Notes: generated by a model from the sequence alone, not told the origin. Counted from the stretch's first letter, positions 33,760-44,316 are shown. The stretch: DNA of 64,000 bases from Lotus japonicus (GCF_012489685.1 NC_080041.1:24231780-24295779); one strand, 5' to 3'. Made by a program: numbers and translations.

Positions 33760-34575
33760 ATGTCGGGACCATGGCTCACATGGAATGTACGTGGGCTAGG
33801 AGGAACAACGAAGAGGGAGATTGTGAAAAAAGCAATTCAGCAGCCGAAACCAAAATTACTTTTTCTTCAAGAAACTAAACTAAATGAACAGCGACAGAAA
33901 ACAATAGAAAAGTGGGCGCAAAGTTTGCATATGCGTCATGTGGTGGTTTATTCAGTAGGAGCAGCAGGAGGGCTCTTGTGCCTGTGGAAGGAAAACAGTT
34001 GCCAAGTCTTGACAGTTGTGACTGATAACAGCTTTATATTGCTGACATTGAAGATACTGAACTCTGAACATACAGTGTTGGTGGGGAATGTCTATGGACC
34101 ACATACATTAGCGGAGCGTAGAGTATTTTTTGAGGCACTAAAGACTCATGTTTTGGGTCATTCTGGTATGGTATTCCTGGGTGGTGATTTTAATGCAGTG
34201 TTGTTGGCTGCAGAACAGTCCTCAGGTGGAATTCTGGATGCAGGAGATGCTATTTTTCAACAGTTTGTGCAGGATAGAAACTTAACAGATTTACCACTTA
34301 TGAATGGGGAGTATACCTGGTTCTCGAGTCGAAACGATGGCTTATGGAGTCGACTGGACAAATGGATGGTGTGTGATGAGGTGATTTTATCCTTTTCAAA
34401 TATTTCTCAATATGTTCGAGACTGGAATGTGTTTGATCACAGGGCAGTGTCTTTGTTGTTTGGTATGCATGATGCTGGTCCAAAACCTTTTCATTATTTC
34501 AATCATTGGGTGGAGGAGGACGATTTTAATGAGGTGGTGGAGTCTTGGTGGCGTTCTTCAGTATACCAAGGCTAG
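33760..34575 (+). CDS. LINE ORF2 endonuclease domain
   Basis: A 271-codon open frame beginning MSGPWLTWNVRGLGG encodes an APE-type endonuclease: WNVRGL, LLFLQETKL, VGNVYGPH, GMVFLGGDFNAVL, TWFSSRNDGLWSRLDKWMV and FDHRAVSLL, with the catalytic E (QET), D/N (GDFN) and terminal D/H (DHR) all visible. It nicks target DNA to prime reverse transcription. The frame stops at 34573-34575 before the RT. Confidence 0.92.
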   Translation: MSGPWLTWNVRGLGGTTKREIVKKAIQQPKPKLLFLQETKLNEQRQKTIEKWAQSLHMRHVVVYSVGAAGGLLCLWKENSCQVLTVVTDNSFILLTLKILNSEHTVLVGNVYGPHTLAERRVFFEALKTHVLGHSGMVFLGGDFNAVLLAAEQSSGGILDAGDAIFQQFVQDRNLTDLPLMNGEYTWFSSRNDGLWSRLDKWMVCDEVILSFSNISQYVRDWNVFDHRAVSLLFGMHDAGPKPFHYFNHWVEEDDFNEVVESWWRSSVYQG

Positions 34576-36150
34576 TCGGGTTATGTTTTGCAACAAAAAT
34601 TGAAGGGGTTGAGGGGAAAAATAAGGGAGTGGCGAAGGGGTAGGGGAGCATGAGGGGCGGAAAAAAGTGTCGTTAGAGGAAAGATTGCAAAAGTTAATGG
34701 GGGATATGGAAGAGCAGGGGGGTCACACACTTTATCAAAGGAGCGGAGGGGCATTCTGGAGGATTTATGGAAAGCATACCGTGAGGAGGAACGCATTTGG
34801 AGACAGAAATCAAGGGTGCATTGGCTCAAGGAGGGGGATAGGAATACAAAGTACTTCCATCGTATTTGTAAGGCATGAGTTGTGAGAAAGAACATTACTC
34901 AGTTAAGATATCAGGGTAGAGAGTTAACAGCTCCAGCAGAGATTAAAGAGGCTATGCGGCATCACTTTCAAAAAATTTCCGGGTGGTAGAAGTAGCTAGG
35001 CCTCGGTTTTAGAATGAGAACTTGCAGAAGGTATCAGAATCTGAAAATCAATTATTAGAAGCAGCTTTTTCACAGGATTAGATTTGGGAAGTTAAGAATT
35101 TTGATGGAAATAGAGCACCTGGTCCTGATGGTTTCAGCATGGATTTTTTTAAAAAAATTTGGAACCTGGTGAAGGATGATCTGCTTAAATTTTTTGATGA
35201 CTTCTATCATACAGGTCGACTGGTGAAGGGGTTGAACTCTACTTTCATTGCACTTATTCCCAAGGGATTTCATCAGAAAGAGATATCATATTACAGACCC
35301 ATAAGTTTGATTGGGAGCGTGTCCAAACTGTTATCCAAGGTTTTATCTGTCCGCCTAAGTCTGGTACTTCAAAGGTTTCTAACTCAGAATCAATTTGCTT
35401 TTACAGCCGGGAGACAGATTGCTGACTGCTCTTTGATTGTAACTGAAATTGTCCATTCTATGTCTGTAAGACCACAGGGAGGTTTGCTTTTTAAAATTGA
35501 TTTTTCAAAAGCTTATGATAGCGTTGAATGGGGTTTTCTTTTGGAGCTTTTGTAGGAGATGGGTTTTGGAGACAGATGGATCAAATGGATGTAGTGTTGC
35601 ATTTCCTCAGCTTCTTTGGCGATTTTGGTTAATGGGTCCCCGTCTGATTTCTTTTCTATTTAAAAGGCGTTGAGGCAGGGTGATCCATTATCCTCTCTTC
35701 TCTTTAACATAGTGGCGAATGAAATGTCGTGTATGCTGAATCAGTTGCTAGATCAGGATAATCCATGTGGGGTGGAAGTGGCTCCAGGCATTTATTTAAA
35801 TCATTTACAATTTGCTGATGATTCTTTGCTATTTGCAGATTGTGTTCAGTATCAGTATGAGAACTTGGCCTTGGCGGTTGAAGCTTTTTTGTTTGCTTCA
35901 GCCCTAAAAATTAATTTTAGCAAATCTGAAGTATTTGGGGTGAATGCGCCGTTGGTGGTGATCCAGGAAGCTGCAAACTGGTGGAATTTCAAGGTGGGCT
36001 CATTACCTTTCATATACCTTGGCTCGCCTCTCGGAGGTAATCCCAGAAGGTTAGCTTTTTGGAATCCATTTTTGGAGCGGTTGACAACAAAATTGGGTAC
36101 ATGGAGTTCTCGTTTTTTGTCATTAAGCGGGAGAAGAGGTACGGGAGTCT
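34576..36150 (+). pseudogene. LINE ORF2 reverse transcriptase
   Basis: RT blocks are spread over several frames: RAPGPDGFSMDFFKKIW, LIPKGFHQKEISYYRPISLI, NQFAFTAGRQIADCSLI, LLFKIDFSKAYDSVEWGF, a TAG at 35553-35555, then LRQGDPLSSLLFNIV, LQFADDSLLFADC (the catalytic FADD) and LPFIYLGSPLGG. After LSLSGRR the zinc-finger-type C-terminal region is missing: sequence goes almost directly into RNase H, suggesting an internal deletion near 36130-36160. Confidence 0.9.
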
Positions 36151-36153
36151 CAT

Positions 36154-36714
36154 ATGTTGAAGCTTTTTACTTGGATAAAGGCTTGGTGGAAGGACTGTCC
36201 ATATGGAGTGGATCAATTTGCTCAAGGATTTACCAAAATAGATATTCAGGGTAAGGAGAGGGTACGTCCTGTTGTACCTTGGAAACCACCCCAAGGTACG
36301 AATCTGAAATTTAATGTTGATGGGCCTTTTCAATCGGGGCGTGCCGGCATTGGTGGTATTTTGAGGAATGGGGCGGGGGAAGTGCTTGGTAAATTTTCCA
36401 GAAAAGTGGAGGTTCAGAGAGCTGATGAGGCGGAGGTGTTGGCTATCCTCTATGCTCTCTTGTTTTGTCAACAATTTATGGTGTCTTCTGTGGAGGTTGA
36501 AAGTGACTCTACACTAGTTGTTGGTTGGGTGAGAGGTGAAAAAATGAGACCTCGGAAGCTTACAAATGACTTGAATATGATTGATTATTTTATGCCGCTT
36601 GTGACTTGTATCAGGGTAATTCATATCTTGAGGGAGGGAAATGCGGAGGCGGACGAGTTGGCAAAAAAAAGGTGCCTTTGTGTGGAGCCGGTTTGGTTCT
36701 ATTCAGGGCAATAG
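36154..36714 (+). pseudogene. LINE RNase H-like domain
   Basis: From about 36270: VPWKPPQGTNLKFNVDGPFQ, GRAGIGGILRNGAGEVLG, EAEVLAILYALLFCQQF, VEVESDSTLVVGW and ILREGNAEADELAKK, a complete RVT_3-type RNase H with the D, E, D and final D motifs. It ends at 36712-36714. The fused N-terminus is a deletion joint. Related relics occur at 39740-40472 and 44878-45140. Confidence 0.85.
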
Positions 36715-36837
36715 TTTGGGATCGTCGTAAAGAGTTGTTGTTCGCTTTTATATTTTTGTTTGCAGGTCAAAGCTTGGCATGATTATGCTCTATGATGATT
36801 GGAAAAATTCCATGATGATGGTCTACTTGTCCGCTGG

Positions 36838-37035
36838 TGTGCTAGTTTTGCTTTGTTGTTTTTTGTTGTTGCTGTTTTTGTTGTCATTGTTGTTGCTGTT
36901 ATGTGTTGCTGGTTGTTGTTGCTGCTGTATGAATTGCGATGTTGTCTGTTGTTGTTGCTGATTGCTGTTGTATATAAGTGGTTGTTGTTGCTGTTGTTGT
37001 TGTTTGATGTTCTTGTTGTTTTACGTTTGCTGTTA
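36838..37035. repeat. GTT/GCT-rich simple repeat in LINE 3' UTR
   Basis: Imperfect ttgttgttgctg repeats between the RNase H frame and the LINE end. Leu/Cys- or Asn-rich frames here are compositional. Confidence 0.7.
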
Positions 37036-37371
37036 TTGATGTACATGGCTCGTTTTTTCCAATGTTTCGTTCCATGTGATGAGCTCGAATAATTTTAATA
37101 TTTTAGTTTGTGTTTTAGATGCAGAATGGCTATCCCGAGATTGTGGTACTCTTTTTCCTTGCTTGGTTTTTATCCCAATGGTTTTTTCCGAGTAAGATTT
37201 TAATGAGGCTCTTTCTTGGGATTTTGTCTAAGTCATTATGTGGGTTGGAGGTGGGTTCTTCTTAAAGTTCAGGCAGTATCAGTTGGTACTTACTCCTTGC
37301 CTTGAGTTGTTTTATACCCAGACTTTGTTAATATATTCATTCATCTTTTGAAAAAATATATTAGAATATTA

Positions 37372-37969
37372 AATACAAAATTTATTACTTTATCAAGTAA
37401 TTCTTACTTATATATTTTACTTTTATATATTTGATTCTATTTTTTATTATATTTATATATTATTGTATAAAATATTGTATTATATTATTGATTGTTCAAG
37501 TCAACTTTACTTATATTATATAAATATAATACTTATGAGTTTATTTAAAATATTTTTTAAAATTATTATAGTTTGAATTTACACATAAATATTAAATTAA
37601 TTTTAAATTATAAATTATAGTAAATTAAAATAAAATTGTTAGAATCCTATCCTATACTATATACTATATCCGAAACAAAAAACAAACAACTCCGACAAAT
37701 GTCACCCCCTCACTCTATGGTTTTCATCATTAACTTTATCTCACATACTATAATTAGTAGCTAGATGATGTTATATATATATTTTATGATTTTTAGTAAT
37801 TTATATATTAAATAATTTCATATTTCCAAAAATAATAAATGCATTAATATTGCATTTAATAGTTATTAATGACACTAAAATAATCAACAAAATTCAATTA
37901 TGACTTTTTCGAAGATAACTACGGAATTAATTTGATATTTAATGGGTTTTAATCACAAATAAAAGGGGC
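37372..37969. other. AT-rich sequence, no feature
   Basis: Strongly AT-rich flank between the LINE TSD and the foldback. No coding, RNA or TE boundary seen. Confidence 0.55.
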
Positions 37970-38613
37970 TTACTAGGCTAATTTGCGAGCTATGACATTG
38001 AGTTTATAGGATTAGGTATTTACCTAGAATTTTTTCAAGATCTTGTTATTAAAACTCTCAAAAGATGAAGCGCTTGGAAGCCGATCGAGAAGAAACTCGA
38101 TTTATTTCGAAAGCAACATGCTAGAGTTCATAAACAAAATATGTTCAATATGCTAATTTGAGATTTCTGTAATTGAATTTGTATGATTAGGTATTTACCT
38201 AGAATTTCTCTGAGAAATTGAGACTGGATGGAATCCTTTTTTCGTTTAAAGATCTGATCCTTGTCATAACTGAATGACAAGGATCAGATCTATAAACGAA
38301 AAAAGGATTTCATCCAGTCTCAATCGGCTTTCAGGTACATAATCTTTTGAAGATCTTATGATTAATTTCTCAGAGAAATTCTAGGTAATTACCTAATCAT
38401 ACAAATTCAACAACATAAATTTCAAATTAGCATAGTGAACCTATTTTATTTATGAACTCTAGCTTGTTGCTTTCGAAATAAATCGAGTTTCTTCTCGGTC
38501 GACTTCCAAGCGCTTCATCTTTTGAGAGTTTTAATAATAGGATCTTGAAAAAATTCTAGGTAAATACCTAATCCTATAAACTCAATGTCATAGCTCGCAA
38601 ATTAGCCTAGTAA
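37970..38613. repeat. long inverted repeat (foldback, arms about 300 bp)
   Basis: TTACTAGGCTAATTTGCGAG at 37970 is matched in reverse complement by the sequence ending at 38613. The arms meet at 38268-38273, a six-base loop (aactga) between ccttgtcat and atgacaagg. The arms remain highly similar throughout, except for about 40 bp present only in the right arm (about 38325-38365). Each arm contains two copies of ATTAGGTATTTACCTAGAAT, itself partly palindromic. No TIR-TSD of a known family was found. It could be a foldback MITE or an inverted duplication able to give a hairpin RNA. Confidence 0.85.
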
Positions 38614-38639
38614 ATACCTAATCCTATAAACAGAACTGC

Positions 38640-39110
38640 CCTAGTTCAACTACCTATCTCTACCCGTGGCTTATTACTTAGTCCTCCCCCAAAGTATAAG
38701 AGCCCCTCTCACTTTCTCACTCACAATCACTGCCAGTGATTGAACTCTAATCAAGAGTACAAAGACAGATCTCAAGATCACACAACTAACACACTCTTCG
38801 CTTACAACAATGACATAAAGCTGCTAAGAGAACACTCAGTATGAACTCAATAAAATCCTAATACAAAAACACACGATCAGCACCTAGCAACTAGGTATTG
38901 GGTCTTCATAAGTAGTAGTCTTCCAGGCCTTGTCTTCGTTGGGCTTGAAAGAACACAGAGTCCACACATAATAACAGGAAGTTGTTTCAGAAACAAACTA
39001 GCAACAAATCTGCACAGAATCTTCAAACTGTGATTTAAGGTGCAGACACAAACTTCCACAATTAACTCCAAATCAAACTCTTTAGAACAACGTGTCATAG
39101 ATTTTCTAGA
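38640..39110 (-). repeat. possible copia LTR remnant
   Basis: On the minus strand, about 38690-38760 resembles the copia B LTR segment around 8870-8930 (CACTG.GGCAGT then GAGAAAGTGAGAGGGGCTCT). No ends or TSD are defined; the rest is unassigned. Confidence 0.35.
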
Positions 39111-39403
39111 AAAAAAATCTTCTTTTAATATATAAGATAGATAGATATATAGTTTGATAGTGAATAATTTTGTTCGTGTTTTAAAAATAAACATAATCTA
39201 ACCTTCTTTTTTTGATAGAAAACCTAATCTAACCTAATAACATTATTGAAATAAAATACTTTATTCACATTTTTATCATCACGCAGTCAATTTTATGATG
39301 GGTGGACAATGTGGTTGTTTAATTTTAAAGTTTTCAAAATTTAATGATATTGTTTGAAATTATAAAACAAATTAAGTTTTCAATATTATATATCATAATT
39401 ATA

Positions 39404-39520
39404 GTACCCGAAGGATAACTCAAGTGGTAAGCGCTTAAGACATATGGGTTGAGAGAATGAGGTCCAGAGATCAATCATTAGAAGGTGTAATTTATCTTTC
39501 TGTTGTACCAAAAAAATATT
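39404..39520 (+). mobile_element. SINE (tRNA-derived)
   Basis: A 117-bp unit between 9-bp direct repeats ataattata (39395-39403 and 39521-39529). Near its start is a box-A-like GATAACTCAAGTGGTAAGCG, with a box-B-like GGTCCAGAGATCAATC about 45 bases later, then a short body ending TTGTACC and an A tract. This is the layout of a pol III SINE related to tRNA. Boxes are imperfect, so it is probably inactive. Confidence 0.75.
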
Positions 39521-39739
39521 ATAATTATATTAATTCATTTCGAATTACATATGATCAATTTAGGTAAAATTTGAGAAGTGATTGCCACCAAGTTTAAATT
39601 AAAAATATAATGCACATTTATTAGTAATGATTTATCTTTCAAATTATACAAAATTTATTTTCTTATTATTTTGGAATTCATAAGATCAATAGTAAAATTT
39701 ATGATGAAGGTTTCTTTCTAGCAATCATATTTTTCTTCA

Positions 39740-40472
39740 TTGCTACCTTGTGTGGCAATTGTGGAGTTCCATTATGAATAGAGAAGGCTTGTTGTGGGTT
39801 ATCTTGGGTTCTCTTGAAGCATTGGCTAATGAATGGAACCATTTTGCTGCTATTTCCGATCCCTTGCTATGGAACCTATCTCCCTATGCCTGAGTTTGGT
39901 CTCTCTGGATTAGCAGAAATGAAAAGTTGTTCAAAAAAAAGAGTTTTCAAGGCTTTAGAGGTGTGGGACTCGCATCTTGTGAAGGTTTCATGGTGGACCA
40001 AGAAAGTCTGGAAGGACTGCCCCTATGACTCCTCCTATTTCCTCTCCAACTTCAGCAATATAATTGTGTGTCAATCAATTAAACCGTCAAGAGTGGTTTC
40101 GTGGTCCCCCCTCCATCTGGGTTGTTGAAGTTCAGCGTAGACGGCGCTTCCTCTGGTAATCCGGGGCCTGGTGGTATTGGAGGTGTTATTCATAACCACA
40201 ATAATGTCATATTGGGTTACTTCTCCAAAAACATTGGCCATGGCTGGGCATTCGCGGCAGAAGTAAAGTCAATCATGCACGCCTTAATGTTCTGCCATCA
40301 ATTCATGGTCACTAACATTTTAATCGAAAATGACTTCACCTTGACAATAGGGTGGGTTCTTTCCCCATCAAGGAGGCTCCTTGCCTTGCTCAACGATCTC
40401 AACCATATTGATTTCTTGGCTAAACAGGTTACTTGTGTCGGTTTTCAACATATATATTTTCCGGAAAGCTAA
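39740..40472 (+). pseudogene. LINE-derived RNase H relic
   Basis: The frame 40101-40472 encodes LLKFSVDGASSGNPGPGGIGGV, YFSKNIGHGWAFAAEVKSIM, MFCHQFMVTNILIENDFTL and IGWVL, an RVT_3 RNase H with its C-terminal third missing. Upstream (39814-40128, other frame) is VSWWTKKVWKDCPY, matching the segment preceding RNase H in the LINE at 36180. It is thus a 5'-truncated, frameshifted LINE end. The catalytic Asp at ENDF is retained, but the domain is incomplete. Confidence 0.75.
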
Positions 40473-41570
40473 TATAAATTTTATACTAAAGATTAGCACG
40501 GTAATTATTTGCAGTCATTAACATAAATTTTAATTGCATTGGCTTTAGGTATTTATTGGCGTCATAATTTCAACTATAAATGGTAAAATGTTTTGTGAAT
40601 TTTATGCTATCGGTGACTTTAATGAGATAATCTCCCCTTGGAACTTGGTTCTCTCAAAGAACCAGGACACTCATTATTATTTTTCCTCTGCCCTTGGCAC
40701 TTGGTTCTCTCCGGTAGCGGCATGGATTTCACATTTGTAAACTTTAAGAAAAATGCTAATTTGTATGAATACTATGCAAACGAATACTTATCATTGGTTA
40801 AAATTTCATTATCAAGTGGTATTCATCCTTGTTTTCCTGCAAAAACTAATTTTAATTGATGGAAATTAAAATTCTTGTGTTTCTTCCAAAAAAAAAAAGT
40901 GAATATGAATATACAATAGAAATTTTTAAATAGTCATATTATATAATTGCCAAAGAAAAAAAACATTGACAGTGAATATAACAAAAACAACTCTAATTGT
41001 ACCATTGCATGTGGTATAAGATCAGAAATAACAAACCTTTGAACCAAAGACATTTTTGAAGAAGATTGATGAAAAAAAAAGATATAGAACATTGTGCATT
41101 AGAAAAAAGAAGAAAAAAATAATCTCAATTGTCAAGATGAAGGTATATAAGGAACAAACCTTTGGTCATTGCATGTTAATGAGGAAAAGATAGTATATAC
41201 AATCACGTATTAAATAGGATAAGAAATTAAATAGGGTGATAGATGTTATTTTTAATATTTTCGAATATATGTTATTTTTATGTATCATATTTTTCTATTT
41301 CGTAATTTCTGAATATGTGTTTTATTTTTAATATTTGAAATAATTTATTTTTGATTTTGTCATTTTTGAATAAATGTTTCAATTTTAATATTTGAAATTG
41401 TTTATTTTCAATTTTGTGACTTTTAAACATGTTTATTTATTGAATGTGATTTTATTATATTTAAAAAAAAAATTAGTGTTAATAATTTCAATTCTTAAAA
41501 TTAATATTTCAAAACAATGTGGAGGTGACACGTGGCAAAACCTTTTATAAAAAACTTTCCGTTAGTATAT
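40473..41570. other. AT-rich intergenic, no gene seen
   Basis: Low-complexity AT-rich DNA with A/T homopolymers. Short frames such as 40638-40859 show no protein-like features. No TE boundaries are fixed. Confidence 0.5.
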
Positions 41571-41880
41571 TATAAAGATAGTGGACCGGGCGAGCCCCCA
41601 TAGGGGCAACGCCCTAGGATAGCCCGCCCCTGGCGGGTCACATGCCTTATAAACTGGGCCTATACGCACGACCCATATGGCCCATTAGGAGCAAGTCAGA
41701 ACGCGGGGTCCACACCCCACACATATAAATATGTGGCAGTTAACAATTGCAAAGAACTTTTGGCTCATTTCTTGATAATGCAAGTGGAATTCAGTTATTC
41801 TCTCTCTCTCTAATCTCTCTCTCTAGTGCAATCTCTCTACACTCTTGGTACTACCCTACCACACAATGCTCTATACTGGA
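41571..41880 (+). other. GC-rich promoter-like block, possible LTR remnant
   Basis: It contrasts sharply with its AT-rich surroundings: a GC-rich segment with GGGCGAGCCCCC and CCCGCCCC, then CATATAAATATG at about 41720 (TATA-like) and a CT-rich leader (TTCTCTCTCTCTCT at about 41801). This order resembles U3-R-U5 of an LTR, but I found no second copy or TSD. Confidence 0.3.
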
Positions 41881-41892
41881 ACATTTTGAACA

Positions 41893-41912
41893 GATAGATA
41901 GATAGATAGATA
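41893..41912. repeat. GATA microsatellite
   Basis: About five units of GATA. Confidence 0.85.
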
Positions 41913-42572
41913 TGGGATATAGCAGGATCCAAACAAAAGTAAAATAAGCAACCGTAGTGTCAGTCTGGGCTTTGCCAAATTTGTTCAAGTGCGCCAGCGT
42001 GGCTGGTACACGATATATATGTTGATTATTTATTTCATTTGTGGACCCCATTCGTGGATTTTTTTTCCATTTGAACAGACTTGACTTGATATATATGTTG
42101 ATTATTTATCAAAATAAAAGTCCAATGGGAAAAAATAATTTTATTTAGTAATAATATAAATAAATTAAAGGATAAATATGTTTTTAGTTGCTGATCACTT
42201 CTATAAGTAAATCTAAATTGTTCTCTTTCTCTTGTAACAAAAAAAATTGTTCCTAAAAAATATAGTTTTTGAATCCTCTTCCTCTTGTTACCAAAAAAAA
42301 AATTGTTCCTTAAAAAAAAAGTTTTTGCTGCCGTAATTTTTTTATTGGCAACGTTATAATGTATATATATTGGCATATCTTTTTAGCAAATTACAACCCA
42401 CGTCAGCGATCAACGTTAGAAAAGGAAACGAAACGAAAAAAAAACTTGAACTCAATTTTATATTTCTATAATCTTATTCAGTTTACAACAAAAATGAATG
42501 AACAAATCAAAGAATTATCGTTGCCTAACTGCTACAAATAAAACTAAAAGTGACTAAAACATATTTCATGAA
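41913..42572. other. AT-rich sequence and EXL 3' UTR
   Basis: Contains two copies of ATATATGTTGATTATTTAT (about 42014 and 42089). At 42462-42572 lies the 3' UTR of the minus-strand EXL gene, shared with the other two copies (a segment readable on the minus strand as TTTGTTCATTC then CTGAATAAGATTATA). Confidence 0.55.
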
Positions 42573-43505
42573 CTAGACCAACGTGGAACAGGCTGAGGTT
42601 TTAGGGTCAACGAGCGCGGGTAGCAGATATTTCCTTCCACTAACGCCGTTAGCATTGTAACTAGCACCAGTTGTGGGGTCCACCAAGAGGTTCCCGGCGT
42701 AGCCAGGGTAAGCTCCTTTCCCATACACGCCGGTGCAAGCCGACGCAGCCTCCAAAGGCGCCTCTTTAGGTCCCTGAAAGTAGCCATTCCCGAAAGGATT
42801 CGTGGCGGTCCCAGCTAACAGACTCGCCACATTGATCACCATTCCATCCAAAGCGACATCGTTGTTGGGCGCAACAAGAGGCTTGTTCTGTGGACCGTAA
42901 ATGGGTTGGTGGAACGGCCACGCGCATTGACCAGGGCACTGAGTCTCAGAGTTACCAACCCAAATGTATGCAAACTTGGATGATCTCTTTCCGTTCATGC
43001 GTGCGCCAGAAGAGGAACCATGGGTCCCGCACCTGCTGGAGCATAAACCTTCCACTACCACATCAGCGGAGGTGAGAACCACGTTGATGGCGTTTCTCTG
43101 GGGACCTTTTGATGCGAGTTTGATGATTTGGTTGGTGGTGAGTGATTTTCCAAGAGAGTATTTCTCTTCAAGGATTTGGGTTCCTAGAGAGAGTGAGAGC
43201 TTGGGTGATTTGTTGTGGTAGTATTTCTCGGTGGTTTTCCACCATGTGGCGACAGAGGGTTGTGATGTTGTGGATTTGGGGGATGAGGAGAGGGAGGTGA
43301 TGAAATCTGCAATGATGGCGCGTTGGGATGGGTTGAATTTGCCGTACCATATGAGGTTCACCGAGATTTTGCCGGTGAGGAGAGGGCCTTTGTGGTATTG
43401 GAATTTTAGTAGTTGGGTTTCTGATTCAGTGAGCCTCCGGGCTGAGCTCAGATGAAGTAAGGAAAAAGTGAGGAAAAGAGTGAAGATAAGAACACTGGAG
43501 GCCAT
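42573..43505 (-). CDS. EXL: EXORDIUM-like / phosphate-induced protein 1 (copy 1)
   Basis: An intact, intronless 310-codon gene of the plant PHI-1/EXORDIUM family (PHI-1 domain across nearly the whole protein). A likely signal peptide spans residues 1-22 ([13 protein letters not shown] core, cleavage after LSSA), pointing to the apoplast. Family hallmarks include [18 protein letters not shown] (about 40-57), [61 protein letters not shown] and the Cys-containing C-terminus ending STLV. Length is usual for the family, whose members promote brassinosteroid-dependent and carbon-status-dependent growth in Arabidopsis; the biochemical activity is not known. It lies in tandem, same strand, with copy 2. 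It has a TATA box about 110 bases upstream and a 3' UTR shared with the other copies. It is likely functional. Confidence 0.95.
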   Translation of the reverse strand: MASSVLIFTLFLTFSLLHLSSARRLTESETQLLKFQYHKGPLLTGKISVNLIWYGKFNPSQRAIIADFITSLSSSPKSTTSQPSVATWWKTTEKYYHNKSPKLSLSLGTQILEEKYSLGKSLTTNQIIKLASKGPQRNAINVVLTSADVVVEGLCSSRCGTHGSSSGARMNGKRSSKFAYIWVGNSETQCPGQCAWPFHQPIYGPQNKPLVAPNNDVALDGMVINVASLLAGTATNPFGNGYFQGPKEAPLEAASACTGVYGKGAYPGYAGNLLVDPTTGASYNANGVSGRKYLLPALVDPKTSACSTLV

Positions 43506-43614
43506 TTGTGTTTTATGTAGCGAGATCAGAGAAGCTAAAGAAAATTGTGCTATGAAGAAGAAGGCAGTAAAATTGTAAGATGAGATGATGGAGAAGAGAA
43601 AATCTTGTAGTGGG

Positions 43615-43622
43615 TATTTATA
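43615..43622 (-). promoter_or_regulatory. TATA box of EXL copy 1
   Basis: The minus strand reads ACTATAAATAC, about 110 bases before the ATG, with a purine/pyrimidine-rich leader between. Confidence 0.7.
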
Positions 43623-43692
43623 GTCTAAGAGGGAAGAAGGAGATACGAAAGGGGCTGGTGAGTAGAAAGTGAGGCTAATTAAATGGGTGCAT

Positions 43693-43730
43693 GTGCCAGC
43701 TGGTTAACGCGGTGATGTTGTGATATTCCA
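43693..43730 (-). promoter_or_regulatory. conserved EXL promoter block A (copy 1)
   Basis: The minus strand contains TATCAC...CGCGTTAACCAGCTGGCAC. The same block is at 46561-46600 (copy 2, minus) and 62041-62076 (copy 3, plus), in the same orientation relative to each gene and upstream of its TATA box. Confidence 0.6.
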
Positions 43731-43810
43731 GGTTTACCATGAGTTTGGTTTAAGTTTCGACCGAATTCATTGATTACATGTCATGCATGGGGTCATGAGT
43801 TCGGATAGAT

Positions 43811-43840
43811 GTACGCGGGGACAGGGCATGGCCAGCTAAG
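43811..43840 (-). promoter_or_regulatory. conserved EXL promoter block B (copy 1)
   Basis: The minus strand reads CTTAGCTGGCC then TGCCCTGTCCCCGCGTA. Copy 3 has the same at 61967-61995; copy 2 keeps only a shorter part (46796-46812). Confidence 0.55.
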
Positions 43841-44129
43841 GTGAGTAGTAGTGTACACATGGACCATAACAGGACAGGAGCCAGACATCACAAGAAGACA
43901 ATGGTATCGTTTGGGGAAGGCATATATACCCTTTGGCTTTGGCCTACTTTAGCTTGCCTACTAATATTCCGCAAGGAATATGTGCTGGAGGTCTGCAACA
44001 AGATTTGCTTGCTTAATTAACATTAATATTTTTATGGTTGACCTCCTAACATTATATATCTTCATACCGGTTAATTAGCCACTAGATTAATTTTCTGACT
44101 TTCAATTCCTACTAATATATCTAATGAAA
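43841..44129. other. upstream region of EXL copy 1, no further feature
   Basis: Ordinary intergenic DNA. No additional gene or repeat boundary seen. Confidence 0.5.
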
Positions 44130-44316
44130 GGGGTTGTCTAAATGATTTATGATAAAATTTTGGTTTAAATAACTCTTCATTCAATCACATTAGAGATAAG
44201 TGAGTTAGAATTTCTATATTTTATTTATTAATTTATTTTCAACTCATTTATCTCCAATGTGATTGGATGATGAGTTATTTAACCCAAACTTTATCATGAG
44301 TCATTTAGACAATTTC
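44130..44316. mobile_element. foldback MITE, probably Mutator type
   Basis: A 187-bp near-palindrome (arms about 78 bp, starting TTGTCTAAATGA and ending TCATTTAGACAA) between 9-bp duplications ctaatgaaa (44121-44129 and 44317-44325). A 9-bp TSD suggests Mutator-related mobilisation. Confidence 0.8.

Larger units (their letters stand above)
31196..37355 (+). mobile_element. L1-type LINE with RRM-containing ORF1, full length but decayed
   Basis: Flanked by the perfect 16-bp duplication atatattagaatatta (31180-31195 and 37356-37371) with a short A tract at the 3' end, so it arrived by target-primed reverse transcription and is not 5' truncated. Components in order are ORF1 (RRM, DUF4283-like region, AT-hook-like motif), ORF2 (endonuclease, RT) and an RNase H-like domain. 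RRM-bearing ORF1 is known from BNR-type plant L1 elements. Multiple stops and a deletion after the RT make it inactive. Confidence 0.93.

Noticed and set aside
36779..37092. Leu/Cys/Val-rich frame that could look like a membrane protein
   Set aside because: Encoded by GTT/GCT simple repeats in the LINE 3' UTR.
40638..40859. Small ORF in AT-rich DNA
   Set aside because: No domain, no splice context, composition like flanking non-coding sequence.
42964..43455. Antisense open frames over the EXL genes (also 45834-46406 and 62306-62797)
   Set aside because: They are mirror frames of a conserved coding sequence, repeated because the genes are paralogous; no features of their own.
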